64,000 nucleotides of DNA. Origin: Planctomycetota bacterium (lineage in GTDB: Bacteria > Planctomycetota > UBA1135 > GCA-002686595). The notes under the pieces were generated by a model that saw nothing but the letters and a program-made list of their open reading frames with translations, was not told the DNA's origin and ran no database searches. Positions 33,345 through 41,972 of the stretch are shown here, in pieces. Position 1 is the first letter of the stretch; each line of letters opens with the position of its first letter. The position numbers and the translations under genes were made by a program. The stretch spans positions 20,585-84,584 of the forward strand of contig JAJDET010000010.1 of the NCBI GenBank assembly GCA_029259655.1. Reading direction: 5' to 3'.

Positions 33345-36300
33345 ATGACCGATCAAGACCCCCTCAGCTTCTGGGCCGGCGAGCTGGCCGGGACCCCTCC
33401 CGCGCTCGAGCTCCCGGCCACAGGAACGCGCTCGAGCAGCCGACCCCATCGTTCCGGGCGAAGGGACTTCGCGCTCGATCGGGAGCTCTCGCGGGGCATG
33501 TCGGAGCTCGCAGAGGCCGAGGGCGTCACGCGCTTCGACGTGATGCTCGCCGCCTATCTCGTCTTCCTCAGGAGGAGCGGCGGCCAGGTGGACATGGTCA
33601 TCGGAGTGTGCGACGGAGACGGGGTCCTCCCGCTCCGCGCGGACCTGTCGGGCCGTCCCAGCTCCCGTGACGTCCTGGTGCGCGTGCGGGAGCGGCTGGT
33701 CGCTGCGCGGCGAGACGGAAGCGTCCCGCTGGAGTCCATCCTCGAGAGCCTGGGTCGCGGGAAGGCATCCGACCTCTTCCCCGTGCTGATCGCGAGCGCT
33801 CCCCGTCCGGAGAGCTGCAGCGCGATGGACCTGGTGCTCGCGCTGACCGCCGATGACGACGTCCTCGGGGGCGCCCTCGAATACGACGCGAACCTCTTCG
33901 ACTCCGCGACGGTCGACCGGATGGGCGATCAGCTCGTCACGCTCGTGTGCGGCATCGTGGCCTACCCCGACGCCGGAGTCGAATCGCTGCCTTTCCTGCC
34001 CGAGTCGGAGCGCCGGCAGATCCTGGTCGAGTGGAACGACAAGGGGATCGACTTCCCGCGCGACGCCACGCTCCACGGGTTGTTCGAGGATCGCGCAAGC
34101 GAAGAGCCCGACGCGATCGCCGCCACGTTCCGCGGTGAGAACCTGACCTACGCCGAGCTCGACACTCGCGCGAACCGCGTCGCGAACCACCTCCGCTCGC
34201 TGGGCGTCGGTCCGGAGACGGTGGTCGGGATTTCCGTCGAGCGCTCGCTGGAGCTGCCGATCGGGCTGGTCGCGATCGCCAAGGCGGGCGGCGCCTACCT
34301 GCCGATGGACCCCGCGTATCCGGTTCAGCGCCTCACCTACATGATCGAGGACTCGCACGTCGGTGTCCTGCTCACGCAGCGGCACCTGGCCGACGCGCTG
34401 CCGCCGAGCGGCGCGACCGTCGTGTACCTCGACGACTCGTTCGAGAGTGAAGACGCATCCCGACCGGAGTCGGGCGCGGACGCCTCGAGCCTGGCGTACA
34501 TGATCTACACGTCGGGCTCCACCGGCGCGCCGAAGGGAGTGATGCTCGACCACCGGGGTCGCGTGAACAACTTCCTCGACTTCAACCGCAGATTCCGGGT
34601 TGCGAAGGGCGACGCACTCATCGCACTCGCGTCGCTCTCGTTCGACATGTGCGCCTACGACGTGTTCGGGACGCTCGCGGCCGGTTCGCGGATCGTGCTC
34701 CCCGATCCGGAGGGCATGCAGGATCCCGCTCACTGGGCGGAAGTCATGAACGCGCAGCGCGTCAGCGTGTGGCACACGGCTCCGGCGATGCTGAAGATGC
34801 TCGTCGACTACCTCGAGGGGAAGCCGGAGCTCGCACCGCAGACGCTTCGGCTCGTGCTGCTCGGCGGCGACTGGATTCCCGTCACGCTCCCCGATCGCCT
34901 GCGCGCGCTCGTGTCCGGCGTCCAGGTGATCAGCATGGGCGGCGCGACCGAGTGCTCGATGGACTCCACGATCTTCGAGATCGAGGAAGTCGACCCGTCC
35001 TGGACGAGCATCCCCTACGGCGAGCCGATGGCCAATCAGCTCGCCTACGTGCTGGACGACGCCGGCCAGCCGGTCCCGATCGGCGTGCCCGGCGAGCTGT
35101 TCCTGGGCGGGATCGGCGTCGGGCGCGGCTACTTCGAGCGTCCCGAGCTCACGGCGGAGCGCTTCCTCGACAACCCGTTCGTCGACGAGCCCGGTGCACG
35201 GATGTACCGGACGGGCGACCTGGCGCGCTGGATGCCCGACGGCAACCTCGAGCTCATCGGCAGGGTCGACAACCAGGTCAAGATCCGCGGCTACCGGATC
35301 GAGCTGGGCGAGATCGAGGCGCGGCTCGAGAGCCACCCCGCGGTGCGCGAGGGCGTGGTCGTGGCGCGCGAGGACGCGGCGGGCGAGAAACGACTCGTCG
35401 CCTACGTCGTTCAGGATTCCGATTGGCGCGGCCCCGAGGAGGAGAAGGGCGAGCTCGACTCGGAGCAGGTCGAGCAGTGGGAAGCGGTGTACGACCACGC
35501 GTATTCGGCCAACGCGAAGGCCGACGTCGAAGACCCCACCTTCAACATCGTGAGCTGGGACTCGTCCTACACCAGCGAGCCTCTTCCTCCCGAGGAAATG
35601 CGCGTCTGGGTCGAGCAGACCGTGGACCGCATCCGCCGCGGGGCGCCGGACCGCGTGCTCGAGATCGGGTGCGGCATGGGGCTGCTCCTGTTTCGCATCG
35701 CGCCGGACTGCTCGCGCTACGTCGGTACGGACTTCTCGAAGGTCGCGCTGGACTACGTCGCGCGCCACAAGAGCACCCTGGGTCTCTCGCAGGTCGAGCT
35801 CGCGCGACGCTGGGCCGACGACTTCGAAGGCGTCGACGACGCGAGCCTCGACTGCATCGTGCTCAACTCCATCATCCTCGACTTCCCCAACATGGACTAC
35901 CTGATGGAAGTCCTGCGGGGATCGGTGAAGGCCGTCGCGCCCGGCGGGAGGATCTTCGTCGGCGACGTTCGCGGACTCCCGCTGATGGAGGCGTACCAAT
36001 CCTCGGTCCAGCTCCACCAGGCTCCGGAGGACCTCCCCGCGGAGCAGCTCCGCGCGCGCATCCAGCGATTCATCCGACAGGAGGAAGAGCTCGTCATCGA
36101 TCCGCGCTTCTTCCTCTGGCTCCGGGACGCGATCCCGGGGATCGGGGCGGTGCAGGTGGAGCTCAAGCGCGGGGCTTTCACGAACGAGCTGAATGCCTAC
36201 CGCTACGACGTGACGATCCACGTCGGCGACGAGGCGCGGGCGCCGAGCAGCGAGGCCACCTGGCTCGACTGGAGCGAGGATGGGCTCGATCTCGAGGTGC

Positions 36301-37184
36301 TGCGCGCCCGACTGGGTACCGGAGACGAGAACCACCTGTGCGTTCAGAACGTCCCGAACGCACGCGTGCTGCGCGACGTGCGGACGGTGGGCCTCCTCGC
36401 CGATCCCGAGTGCCCCGCGACCGCCGGGGAGATCCGCGCGAGACTCGACCTCGAGCCCGACACCGGAGTGAACCCCGAGGACCTCTGGGCGCTCGCCGAC
36501 GAGCTCGGCTACAGGGCCGAGCTCCGGTTCTCCTCACATCCTGGACGGGGCGAGCTCGATGTCGCGTTCCTTCGCGGAGAGGACGCGCTCCTGTTCCCGG
36601 CGGGCAGCGAGGAGCAGCCCGACAGGTCACTCACGGCCGCGGACTTCGCGAACAACCCCATGATGGGCAAGCTCTCGCGCCGACTGGGCCCCGACCTGCG
36701 CGCGTTCCTCACGGCCGAGCTCCCCGAGTACATGGTCCCCACGCTGTACGTGCCCGTCGACGCGATGCCGCTCTCTCCGAACGGCAAGGTGGACCGCAAG
36801 CGACTTCCCGATCCCGACACGTTCCGACCGGAGATGGAGACCGAGTTCAAGCTCGCGCGATCTCCCGTGGAGCGCGTCGTCGCCGACGTCTGGACGGAAG
36901 TGTTCGCCTTCGATCGCGTCGGCGTCGACGATACGTTCTTCGACCTGGGCGGCCACTCCCTCCTGGCCGTCATGATCCAGACACGTCTCAACCAGATCTT
37001 CCCCATCGAGCTCTCCCTCGGCGAGATCTTCGAGTATCCGAGCGTGGCCCGGCTCGCGCATCGGATCCAGGAGAAGGGAGCCGAACAGGGAATCGATGCG
37101 GAAGAGGTCGCCCACATCCTGGAGTCGATCGAGGGCCTCTCCGACGAAGAGGTCGCGAGCCGCATCGACTCGAGCCCCAACTGA
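33345..37184 (+). CDS. NRPS: partial condensation, adenylation with embedded methyltransferase, carrier
   Basis: The protein has 1279 residues from ATG 33345; TTG 33294 would add 17. Residues 1 to about 215 are the C-terminal half of a condensation domain only (WAGELAGTPPALELPA ...); no HHxxxDG exists. The adenylation domain starts near 235, with YTSGSTGAPKG at about 387 and TGDLARWMPDGNLELIGR later. Between A8 and A10 lies a SAM-dependent methyltransferase (about 705-955, motif VLEIGCGMGLLLFRIAP) of the amino-acid N-methylating insertion type. The carrier domain has DLGGHS (S1205), and a short acidic tail follows. The specificity code, read by hand as D-M-Y-H-L-G-M-M-D-K, is not a standard one and leans to small residues (Gly/Ser). 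It is followed 11 bases later by the SHMT-like gene. Confidence 0.88.
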   Translation: MTDQDPLSFWAGELAGTPPALELPATGTRSSSRPHRSGRRDFALDRELSRGMSELAEAEGVTRFDVMLAAYLVFLRRSGGQVDMVIGVCDGDGVLPLRADLSGRPSSRDVLVRVRERLVAARRDGSVPLESILESLGRGKASDLFPVLIASAPRPESCSAMDLVLALTADDDVLGGALEYDANLFDSATVDRMGDQLVTLVCGIVAYPDAGVESLPFLPESERRQILVEWNDKGIDFPRDATLHGLFEDRASEEPDAIAATFRGENLTYAELDTRANRVANHLRSLGVGPETVVGISVERSLELPIGLVAIAKAGGAYLPMDPAYPVQRLTYMIEDSHVGVLLTQRHLADALPPSGATVVYLDDSFESEDASRPESGADASSLAYMIYTSGSTGAPKGVMLDHRGRVNNFLDFNRRFRVAKGDALIALASLSFDMCAYDVFGTLAAGSRIVLPDPEGMQDPAHWAEVMNAQRVSVWHTAPAMLKMLVDYLEGKPELAPQTLRLVLLGGDWIPVTLPDRLRALVSGVQVISMGGATECSMDSTIFEIEEVDPSWTSIPYGEPMANQLAYVLDDAGQPVPIGVPGELFLGGIGVGRGYFERPELTAERFLDNPFVDEPGARMYRTGDLARWMPDGNLELIGRVDNQVKIRGYRIELGEIEARLESHPAVREGVVVAREDAAGEKRLVAYVVQDSDWRGPEEEKGELDSEQVEQWEAVYDHAYSANAKADVEDPTFNIVSWDSSYTSEPLPPEEMRVWVEQTVDRIRRGAPDRVLEIGCGMGLLLFRIAPDCSRYVGTDFSKVALDYVARHKSTLGLSQVELARRWADDFEGVDDASLDCIVLNSIILDFPNMDYLMEVLRGSVKAVAPGGRIFVGDVRGLPLMEAYQSSVQLHQAPEDLPAEQLRARIQRFIRQEEELVIDPRFFLWLRDAIPGIGAVQVELKRGAFTNELNAYRYDVTIHVGDEARAPSSEATWLDWSEDGLDLEVLRARLGTGDENHLCVQNVPNARVLRDVRTVGLLADPECPATAGEIRARLDLEPDTGVNPEDLWALADELGYRAELRFSSHPGRGELDVAFLRGEDALLFPAGSEEQPDRSLTAADFANNPMMGKLSRRLGPDLRAFLTAELPEYMVPTLYVPVDAMPLSPNGKVDRKRLPDPDTFRPEMETEFKLARSPVERVVADVWTEVFAFDRVGVDDTFFDLGGHSLLAVMIQTRLNQIFPIELSLGEIFEYPSVARLAHRIQEKGAEQGIDAEEVAHILESIEGLSDEEVASRIDSSPN

Positions 37185-37195
37185 GCCATCCGAGA

Positions 37196-38551
37196 ATGTC
37201 CGAACCCCGGTCCAACCTGGAGCGCTTCGTCCTGGCGGGCGTCGAGCGCCTGCGCGAGCAGGATCCCGTGCTCTACGAGATCCTCGACAACGAATACCGC
37301 CGCCAGGCGAACGTCCTGTCGATGGTGGCCTCGTCCAGCATCGCCGATCCCTCGGCGCTGATCTGCGAGGCCTCGACGGCGATGAACGTCACGGCCGAGG
37401 GCTACCCCGGCCGGCGGTTCCACGCCGGGTGCCGGCACATCGACCAGATCGAGCAGCTCGCGATCGACCGTGCGAAAGAGGTCTTCGGCGCCAAGTTCGC
37501 GAACGTGCAGCCCATGACGGCGACCTCCGCCAACGAGGTCGTGATGTTCACGGTCATGCAAGCCGGCGACAAGCTGCTCGGCATGGAGCTCGACTCCGGC
37601 GGTCACCTGACGCACGGCTCGAAGGCCTCGATCTCGGGCCAGGTCTTCGACGCCGTGGGCTACGGCCTCGATGAGAACGAGCGCATCGACTACGACAGCG
37701 CGATGCGTCAGGCGCTCGAGCACCGCCCGAAGCTCGTCATCTGCGGAACGACCGCGTATGCGCGCGAGGTGGACTGGAAGAAGTTCCGCGAGATCGCGGA
37801 TGCCGTCGACGCCTTCTTGCTGGCTGACATCACGCACATCGCGGGGCTCGTGGCCGCGGGCATCCACCCGAGCCCGATCGACCACGCTCACTTCACGACG
37901 ACCTGCACGCACAAGCAGCTCTACGGCGGCCGCGGCGGTCTGATCATGATCGGCAAGGACTACGACCAGCCGGCGCCCGGCGGCAAGGGCACGCTCGCGG
38001 AGATGATCCAGAAGAAGGTCTTTCCCTTCTTCCAGGGCGCGCCGAACCAGAGCTCGATCGCGTCGAAGGCGCGCGGTCTGGCCTTCGTCGGCAGTCCCGA
38101 GTTCAAGGCCGTGGCCCAGCGCATCGTCGACCTCTCGCGCGCGCTCGCAGGCGCCTTCGTCGAGAAGGGCTACCGCGTCATCACGGGCGGGTCGGACAAC
38201 CACATCGTCGTGGTCGACGTGCGCGAGAAGGGGATCACCGGCGTCAACGCGGAGAAGGCCCTCGAGGACTGCGGCATCGTCGTGAACAAGAACCGGATCC
38301 CCTTCGATCAGCGGCCGCCCTCGATCACGAGCGGTATCCGGCTCGGCACCAACGGGCTCGCCATCCGCGAGATGGAGCCGCAGGACATGGTCGAGTGCGT
38401 CGACATCATCCACGACATCCTGCAGGGAGTCCGCCAGGAGAGCGACACGAAGTACTCGATCGAGCCGGCCGCGCGAGCGCGCGCCGAGGAAGGCGTGGCG
38501 CGCCTCTGCAAGCTGCGACCGATCACGACCTACCCGCCGGTCGTGGACTGA
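37196..38551 (+). CDS. divergent SHMT-superfamily PLP enzyme
   Basis: The protein has 451 residues, ATG 37196, 11 bases after the NRPS stop, so cotranscribed. The SHMT fold is clear (AEGYPGRRFHAGC, FANVQP, GGHLTHG, ITHIAGLVAAGIHP, TTCTHKQLYGGRGG with the PLP lysine, TSGIRLGTNG). Key residues differ from true SHMT: the catalytic SEN of the N-terminus is SSS, the YY after GRR is FH, HSGAQAN is MTATSAN, and NLSHGGHL is ELDSGGHL. This suggests a changed reaction, such as threonine-aldolase-like, transaldolase or alpha-methyl-serine chemistry, supplying or tailoring an NRPS building block. Housekeeping SHMT function is unlikely. Confidence 0.82.
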   Translation: MSEPRSNLERFVLAGVERLREQDPVLYEILDNEYRRQANVLSMVASSSIADPSALICEASTAMNVTAEGYPGRRFHAGCRHIDQIEQLAIDRAKEVFGAKFANVQPMTATSANEVVMFTVMQAGDKLLGMELDSGGHLTHGSKASISGQVFDAVGYGLDENERIDYDSAMRQALEHRPKLVICGTTAYAREVDWKKFREIADAVDAFLLADITHIAGLVAAGIHPSPIDHAHFTTTCTHKQLYGGRGGLIMIGKDYDQPAPGGKGTLAEMIQKKVFPFFQGAPNQSSIASKARGLAFVGSPEFKAVAQRIVDLSRALAGAFVEKGYRVITGGSDNHIVVVDVREKGITGVNAEKALEDCGIVVNKNRIPFDQRPPSITSGIRLGTNGLAIREMEPQDMVECVDIIHDILQGVRQESDTKYSIEPAARARAEEGVARLCKLRPITTYPPVVD

Positions 38552-38561
38552 CGACCGCGTC

Positions 38562-39821
38562 TCAGTCCTCTTGGATGGTGAGCCAGAGGACACCTCCGTC
38601 GGCTCCCGAGACACACGCGAGAATGTCGCGCGGTTGCTCCATGCGTTGGCCCATCACGACGATGTCGTCCAGTCCGTCGCCATCGACGTCTCCCGGAACG
38701 CAGATCTGCCCGGTTCTCCAGTCGTACTGCTTGGACATCCGCACCCGCCGCTCACCGTGTGAGTACACGACGAGCGCGGATCCGAAGTACCCCCGGGTCT
38801 TCGAATTCCTGCCCAAGACGACGAGAAGCTTCGTGCCCGTGCTGTCGAGGTCGCTGCTGTGCACGGCGCCGCACGCGGACACAAGCCCCAAGTGTGCGAG
38901 GGGGATGTCCATGATCGGCTCTCCGGTTGGCCACTTGTAGCCGCGCAAGCTGTTCCGACCGGCTTCCGTGCACGAAGCCAGGACGTCTCGGGCGCCATCG
39001 CCGTCGAGGTCCTCGCCGGCCTCGACGACAGACCCCCGTGGAAGCACTCCTAGCTCCTTCCACATCGCCTTTTCAGGAAGGCCATCGGGTCCCACGCTCC
39101 CCGTCCCCCACCGCACTCCGAGATGGACCCAGTTGTAGTAGCTGAGGCACGCCAGGGGCCCCTCATCGCGATACGTGCCCCCGCGGATGCGGATGCTTTC
39201 TAAGACCCCCGGATGCTCCAGGGTTCCTGTGGCCACGAGCTCACCCTTCCAGGAAACGAGCTCGTAGCTGTACACATCTTCGATCACTCGAATCTTGAAG
39301 AGCCCCGGAGGCTGCGATGGGACGGACGCGACATCGACATCGTTCTTGTCTCCCGCGAGCTCCAGAATCGAGTGAGTTCGGCCGCTGAAGAGGGCGAAGC
39401 CTACGCGGTCATGCGACCACTCTTCCCCGACGTCCAACACGGAAACGAGCAGGTCGGGTACGCCGTCGCCATCGACGTCCCCGGCCCCTCCTGCCGCGTA
39501 GGTTCCGTACAGCCGGCCAGGTGGACTCTCCATTCGGAGTAGCTCCGTTCCGTCTGCCCCGGATCGAACGGCAATGTGGTTCCGGTCGGTCCCGCGATAC
39601 GCCGAGTCCTGAGCTGCCAGAACCTCGCTGACACCGTCCCCGTCGATGTCCCCGACATCCTCCAGCCAGGAGTAGTACAGGTTGTCACTGTCGGAGTCGC
39701 CGTCGTAGCCTTCGCCCTGGTAGGTCCAGACCAGGTTCAAGACAGTGATGCAGACGGCGATGCAAAACAGCACGCCGGCGATGCCGGCAAGGAACGATCG
39801 GCGAGGGACGAGCGGGCTCAT
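38562..39821 (-). CDS. FG-GAP repeat protein with Tat-like signal
   Basis: The protein has 419 residues. The N-terminus PRRSFLAGIAGVLFC has a twin-arginine-like motif and a hydrophobic helix, so Tat export or membrane anchoring is likely. Four calcium-binding D-x-D-G-D-G repeats occur (DIDGDGVSE, DVDGDGVPD, DLDGDGARD, DVDGDGLDD), the hallmark of FG-GAP/VCBS beta-propeller blades. It is convergent with the SHMT-like gene (10 bases between stops) and divergent from the second glycosyltransferase. Surface adhesion or binding is the usual inferred role; there is no evidence that it belongs to the biosynthetic pathway. Confidence 0.85.
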   Translation of the reverse strand: MSPLVPRRSFLAGIAGVLFCIAVCITVLNLVWTYQGEGYDGDSDSDNLYYSWLEDVGDIDGDGVSEVLAAQDSAYRGTDRNHIAVRSGADGTELLRMESPPGRLYGTYAAGGAGDVDGDGVPDLLVSVLDVGEEWSHDRVGFALFSGRTHSILELAGDKNDVDVASVPSQPPGLFKIRVIEDVYSYELVSWKGELVATGTLEHPGVLESIRIRGGTYRDEGPLACLSYYNWVHLGVRWGTGSVGPDGLPEKAMWKELGVLPRGSVVEAGEDLDGDGARDVLASCTEAGRNSLRGYKWPTGEPIMDIPLAHLGLVSACGAVHSSDLDSTGTKLLVVLGRNSKTRGYFGSALVVYSHGERRVRMSKQYDWRTGQICVPGDVDGDGLDDIVVMGQRMEQPRDILACVSGADGGVLWLTIQED

Positions 39822-40018
39822 CGGGATCGGAGTCTACGGGACGGGGGAACGGGAACGGGGCCCTGCGGAGACTCACCATCACACGTCCCCTGTTCGCGGG
39901 TGGGGATCCCTGGCCATCTTCGAGGGGGTCGCTATGATCGCGCCCGACTCGGACGCACGGCTCCTGCGCCCTCGCACCCACAGGGAGTAGAACGCCCTCC
40001 TGTTCGACCTCGGAACCG

Positions 40019-41767
40019 ATGACTGAACCGATCGAGGAGGTCGACCTCCGATTCCGCAAGCGCGTCCGACTCCTGCTCGGCCTGGCGCTGCCGTTGCTCC
40101 TGGCGCACGCCTTCGTGCCGATCCTGGAGTTCGTCCACCGCGCAGACGACGCCTTCTACTTCTTCAAGATGGCGATCAACTACCCGGAATACGGGTACTG
40201 GACGTTCGACGGCATCCACCGGACCAACGGGGTGCAGCCGCTGTGGTGCATCACGCTGACGACGCTCGCGCAGGTGTTCTCGTGGGTCGGCTTGACGGAT
40301 CCCGACGTGATCGCGCGCATCTTCGTCGGCCTCACGGCGACGCTCCACTTCGCGTCGTGCATGCTGCTCCTGGCGCTGTTCACGAGATACGTGTCCTTCG
40401 GCGTGGGCGTGGCCGTCGCGGGCGGATTCCTCTTCCCGCTGGGGATCGTCTGGACGCGCGTGTGGGGCATGGAGAACAGCCTCTACGGGCTGATGCTCCT
40501 CTCGTCGGCCTGCTTCTACCTGCGTGTCTTCCGGGACCGGGGGACGGTGCGCAACGCGGCGATCCTGGGACTGCTCCTGGGGCTGACCGGACTCAGCCGG
40601 CTGAACGGTGGGTTCCTCATCCCGAGCCTGCTCGTCTTCTACCTGCTGGGGCGCGCGCACGAGGGCCGACGAATCAAGCTCGCCTTCGTGATCGGCATCA
40701 CGGCCAGCGCGGTGATCCTGCCCTACATCGCCTTCAACCTCATCCAGACCGGCCACCCGCTCCCGGTCTCGGGCGGCGTGAAGGCCCTTCGCACGGAGCT
40801 GCTCCTGGAGAACCTGGGAGTCGAGAGCGTGTTTTCCTTCGAGTTCTTCGCGGGCTTCTACAGGTGGATGGACGGCCTCATCCGCTGGTTCATCACGTCG
40901 CGGGCGATGGACGGAACCTGGGTCGCGGGCGGCCGGGTGCTCTTCGAGGAGTCGGTCTCGTACGCGACGCTCGGCGGTGTTCTCGCGTTCTTCCTGCTCG
41001 CCCCGTGCCTCGCGCTGCGGCCGCTCGAGTTCTTGCGCGAGCTCGGCGCACAGTTCCGAAAGCTGTGGGTCTTCGGCTTCGTCGGCCTGCACGCCGTGAT
41101 CAACGCGACGGTCTCCGTGATGACCTATCCGCGCGAGGCCGACTACGCGATGAGGCGCTGGTGGCTCTTGGAGAGCGAGCTCGTGATCACGGTGCTGGTC
41201 GCCACCGTCGTCGCGACGAGCCTGGCTCATCTCGGCTCACGCTTCTTCGAGAAGCCGCTGCGCCTGAAGATCGCGACCGTCTGGATCGCGCTCCTCGTCG
41301 TGTTCCACGGACAGCGGATGGTGCGCTTCTACTTCGACGACGAGCAACAGTTCCCGGACTGGAACCAGTCCATGAACGACGGGCGCTACAGGGCTGCCGT
41401 GTGGATCCGCGAGAACCTCCCCGAGACGGCGATAGTGGGGAGCTGGAACAGCGGGGTGATCGGCTACTACGCCGACTGCCACGTCGTGAACCTCGACGGA
41501 CTGGCGAACGGGTGGGGCTTCGTCCCCTACCTCGAGGAGAAGCGGCTCGCGGACTACATCCGCGACGTGGGGATCGAGTACATCGCGGACATGTCCCTCG
41601 AGATCCGGGGTCGTCAGGGAAGGCGCCTGATCCACGAGCTCGAGACAACCGTCGTGTACCGCGAGCACATGGACCCCGATGGCATTCGCGAGAAGTACGA
41701 CTTCGCGCACTTCACGAAGCGCCCGTACCGGATGCAGTTCTTCGAGATCCTGAAGATCGAGAAGTGA
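40019..41767 (+). CDS. GT-C membrane glycosyltransferase, paralogue B
   Basis: The protein has 582 residues. It is homologous over its full length to 31554-33269: DLRFRKRVRLLLGLALPLLLAHAF, HRADDAFYFFKMAINYP, TRVWGMENSLYGLMLL and the C-terminal VVNLDGLANGWGFVPYLEEKRLADYI. The active-site acidic pair in the first loop (RADDAF) is conserved. About ten transmembrane helices are present. It has weak upstream SD (GGAAC). It lies between two secreted FG-GAP proteins encoded on the minus strand. It is a recent-looking duplicate of paralogue A with scattered substitutions. Confidence 0.85.
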   Translation: MTEPIEEVDLRFRKRVRLLLGLALPLLLAHAFVPILEFVHRADDAFYFFKMAINYPEYGYWTFDGIHRTNGVQPLWCITLTTLAQVFSWVGLTDPDVIARIFVGLTATLHFASCMLLLALFTRYVSFGVGVAVAGGFLFPLGIVWTRVWGMENSLYGLMLLSSACFYLRVFRDRGTVRNAAILGLLLGLTGLSRLNGGFLIPSLLVFYLLGRAHEGRRIKLAFVIGITASAVILPYIAFNLIQTGHPLPVSGGVKALRTELLLENLGVESVFSFEFFAGFYRWMDGLIRWFITSRAMDGTWVAGGRVLFEESVSYATLGGVLAFFLLAPCLALRPLEFLRELGAQFRKLWVFGFVGLHAVINATVSVMTYPREADYAMRRWWLLESELVITVLVATVVATSLAHLGSRFFEKPLRLKIATVWIALLVVFHGQRMVRFYFDDEQQFPDWNQSMNDGRYRAAVWIRENLPETAIVGSWNSGVIGYYADCHVVNLDGLANGWGFVPYLEEKRLADYIRDVGIEYIADMSLEIRGRQGRRLIHELETTVVYREHMDPDGIREKYDFAHFTKRPYRMQFFEILKIEK

Positions 41768-41810
41768 CCTCGAACTGACCCCGGCCAGGGAGGGACGGCG
41801 ACTGCGCCGT

Positions 41811-41837
41811 GAACCGGTGATGGATGCGGGCTAGAGG
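41811..41837 (+). repeat. 27-base dispersed repeat, copy 2
   Basis: The 27 bases (begins GAACCGGTGATGGATGCGGG, ends CTAGAGG) match 1238-1264 at 25 of 27 positions. This copy is 44 bases after the glycosyltransferase stop and sits at the left end of the hairpin array. Confidence 0.5.
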
Positions 41838-41967
41838 TCCGGCCGAAGAGCAGGACCTCGCCGAGGCCGAAGGCCGAGCCCGGCGCGAAGTCGCTCCGGG
41901 CTGCCCGCAGGGCATCCTTGGCGCGCGCTGATGCGCGCCAAGTCACAACCGGCCGACCTGTCGGCCG
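41834..41967. terminator. array of four stem-loops between convergent genes
   Basis: There are four perfect inverted repeats in 134 bases: GAGGTCC/GGACCTC (41834-41859, loop 12), AGCCCGG/CCGGGCT (41877-41902, loop 12), CTTGGCGCGC/GCGCGCCAAG (41917-41942, loop 6) and CGGCCGA/TCGGCCG (41950-41967, loop 4). They lie between convergent stops (41767 and 41973) and could act as a bidirectional terminator without T-runs. Confidence 0.5.
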
Positions 41968-41972
41968 CGTCT

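Noticed and set aside
32772..36335. Long open frame on the minus strand opposite the first NRPS
   Set aside because: It reads as a shadow of NRPS codons; no domain is recognisable and it would overlap two well-supported genes.
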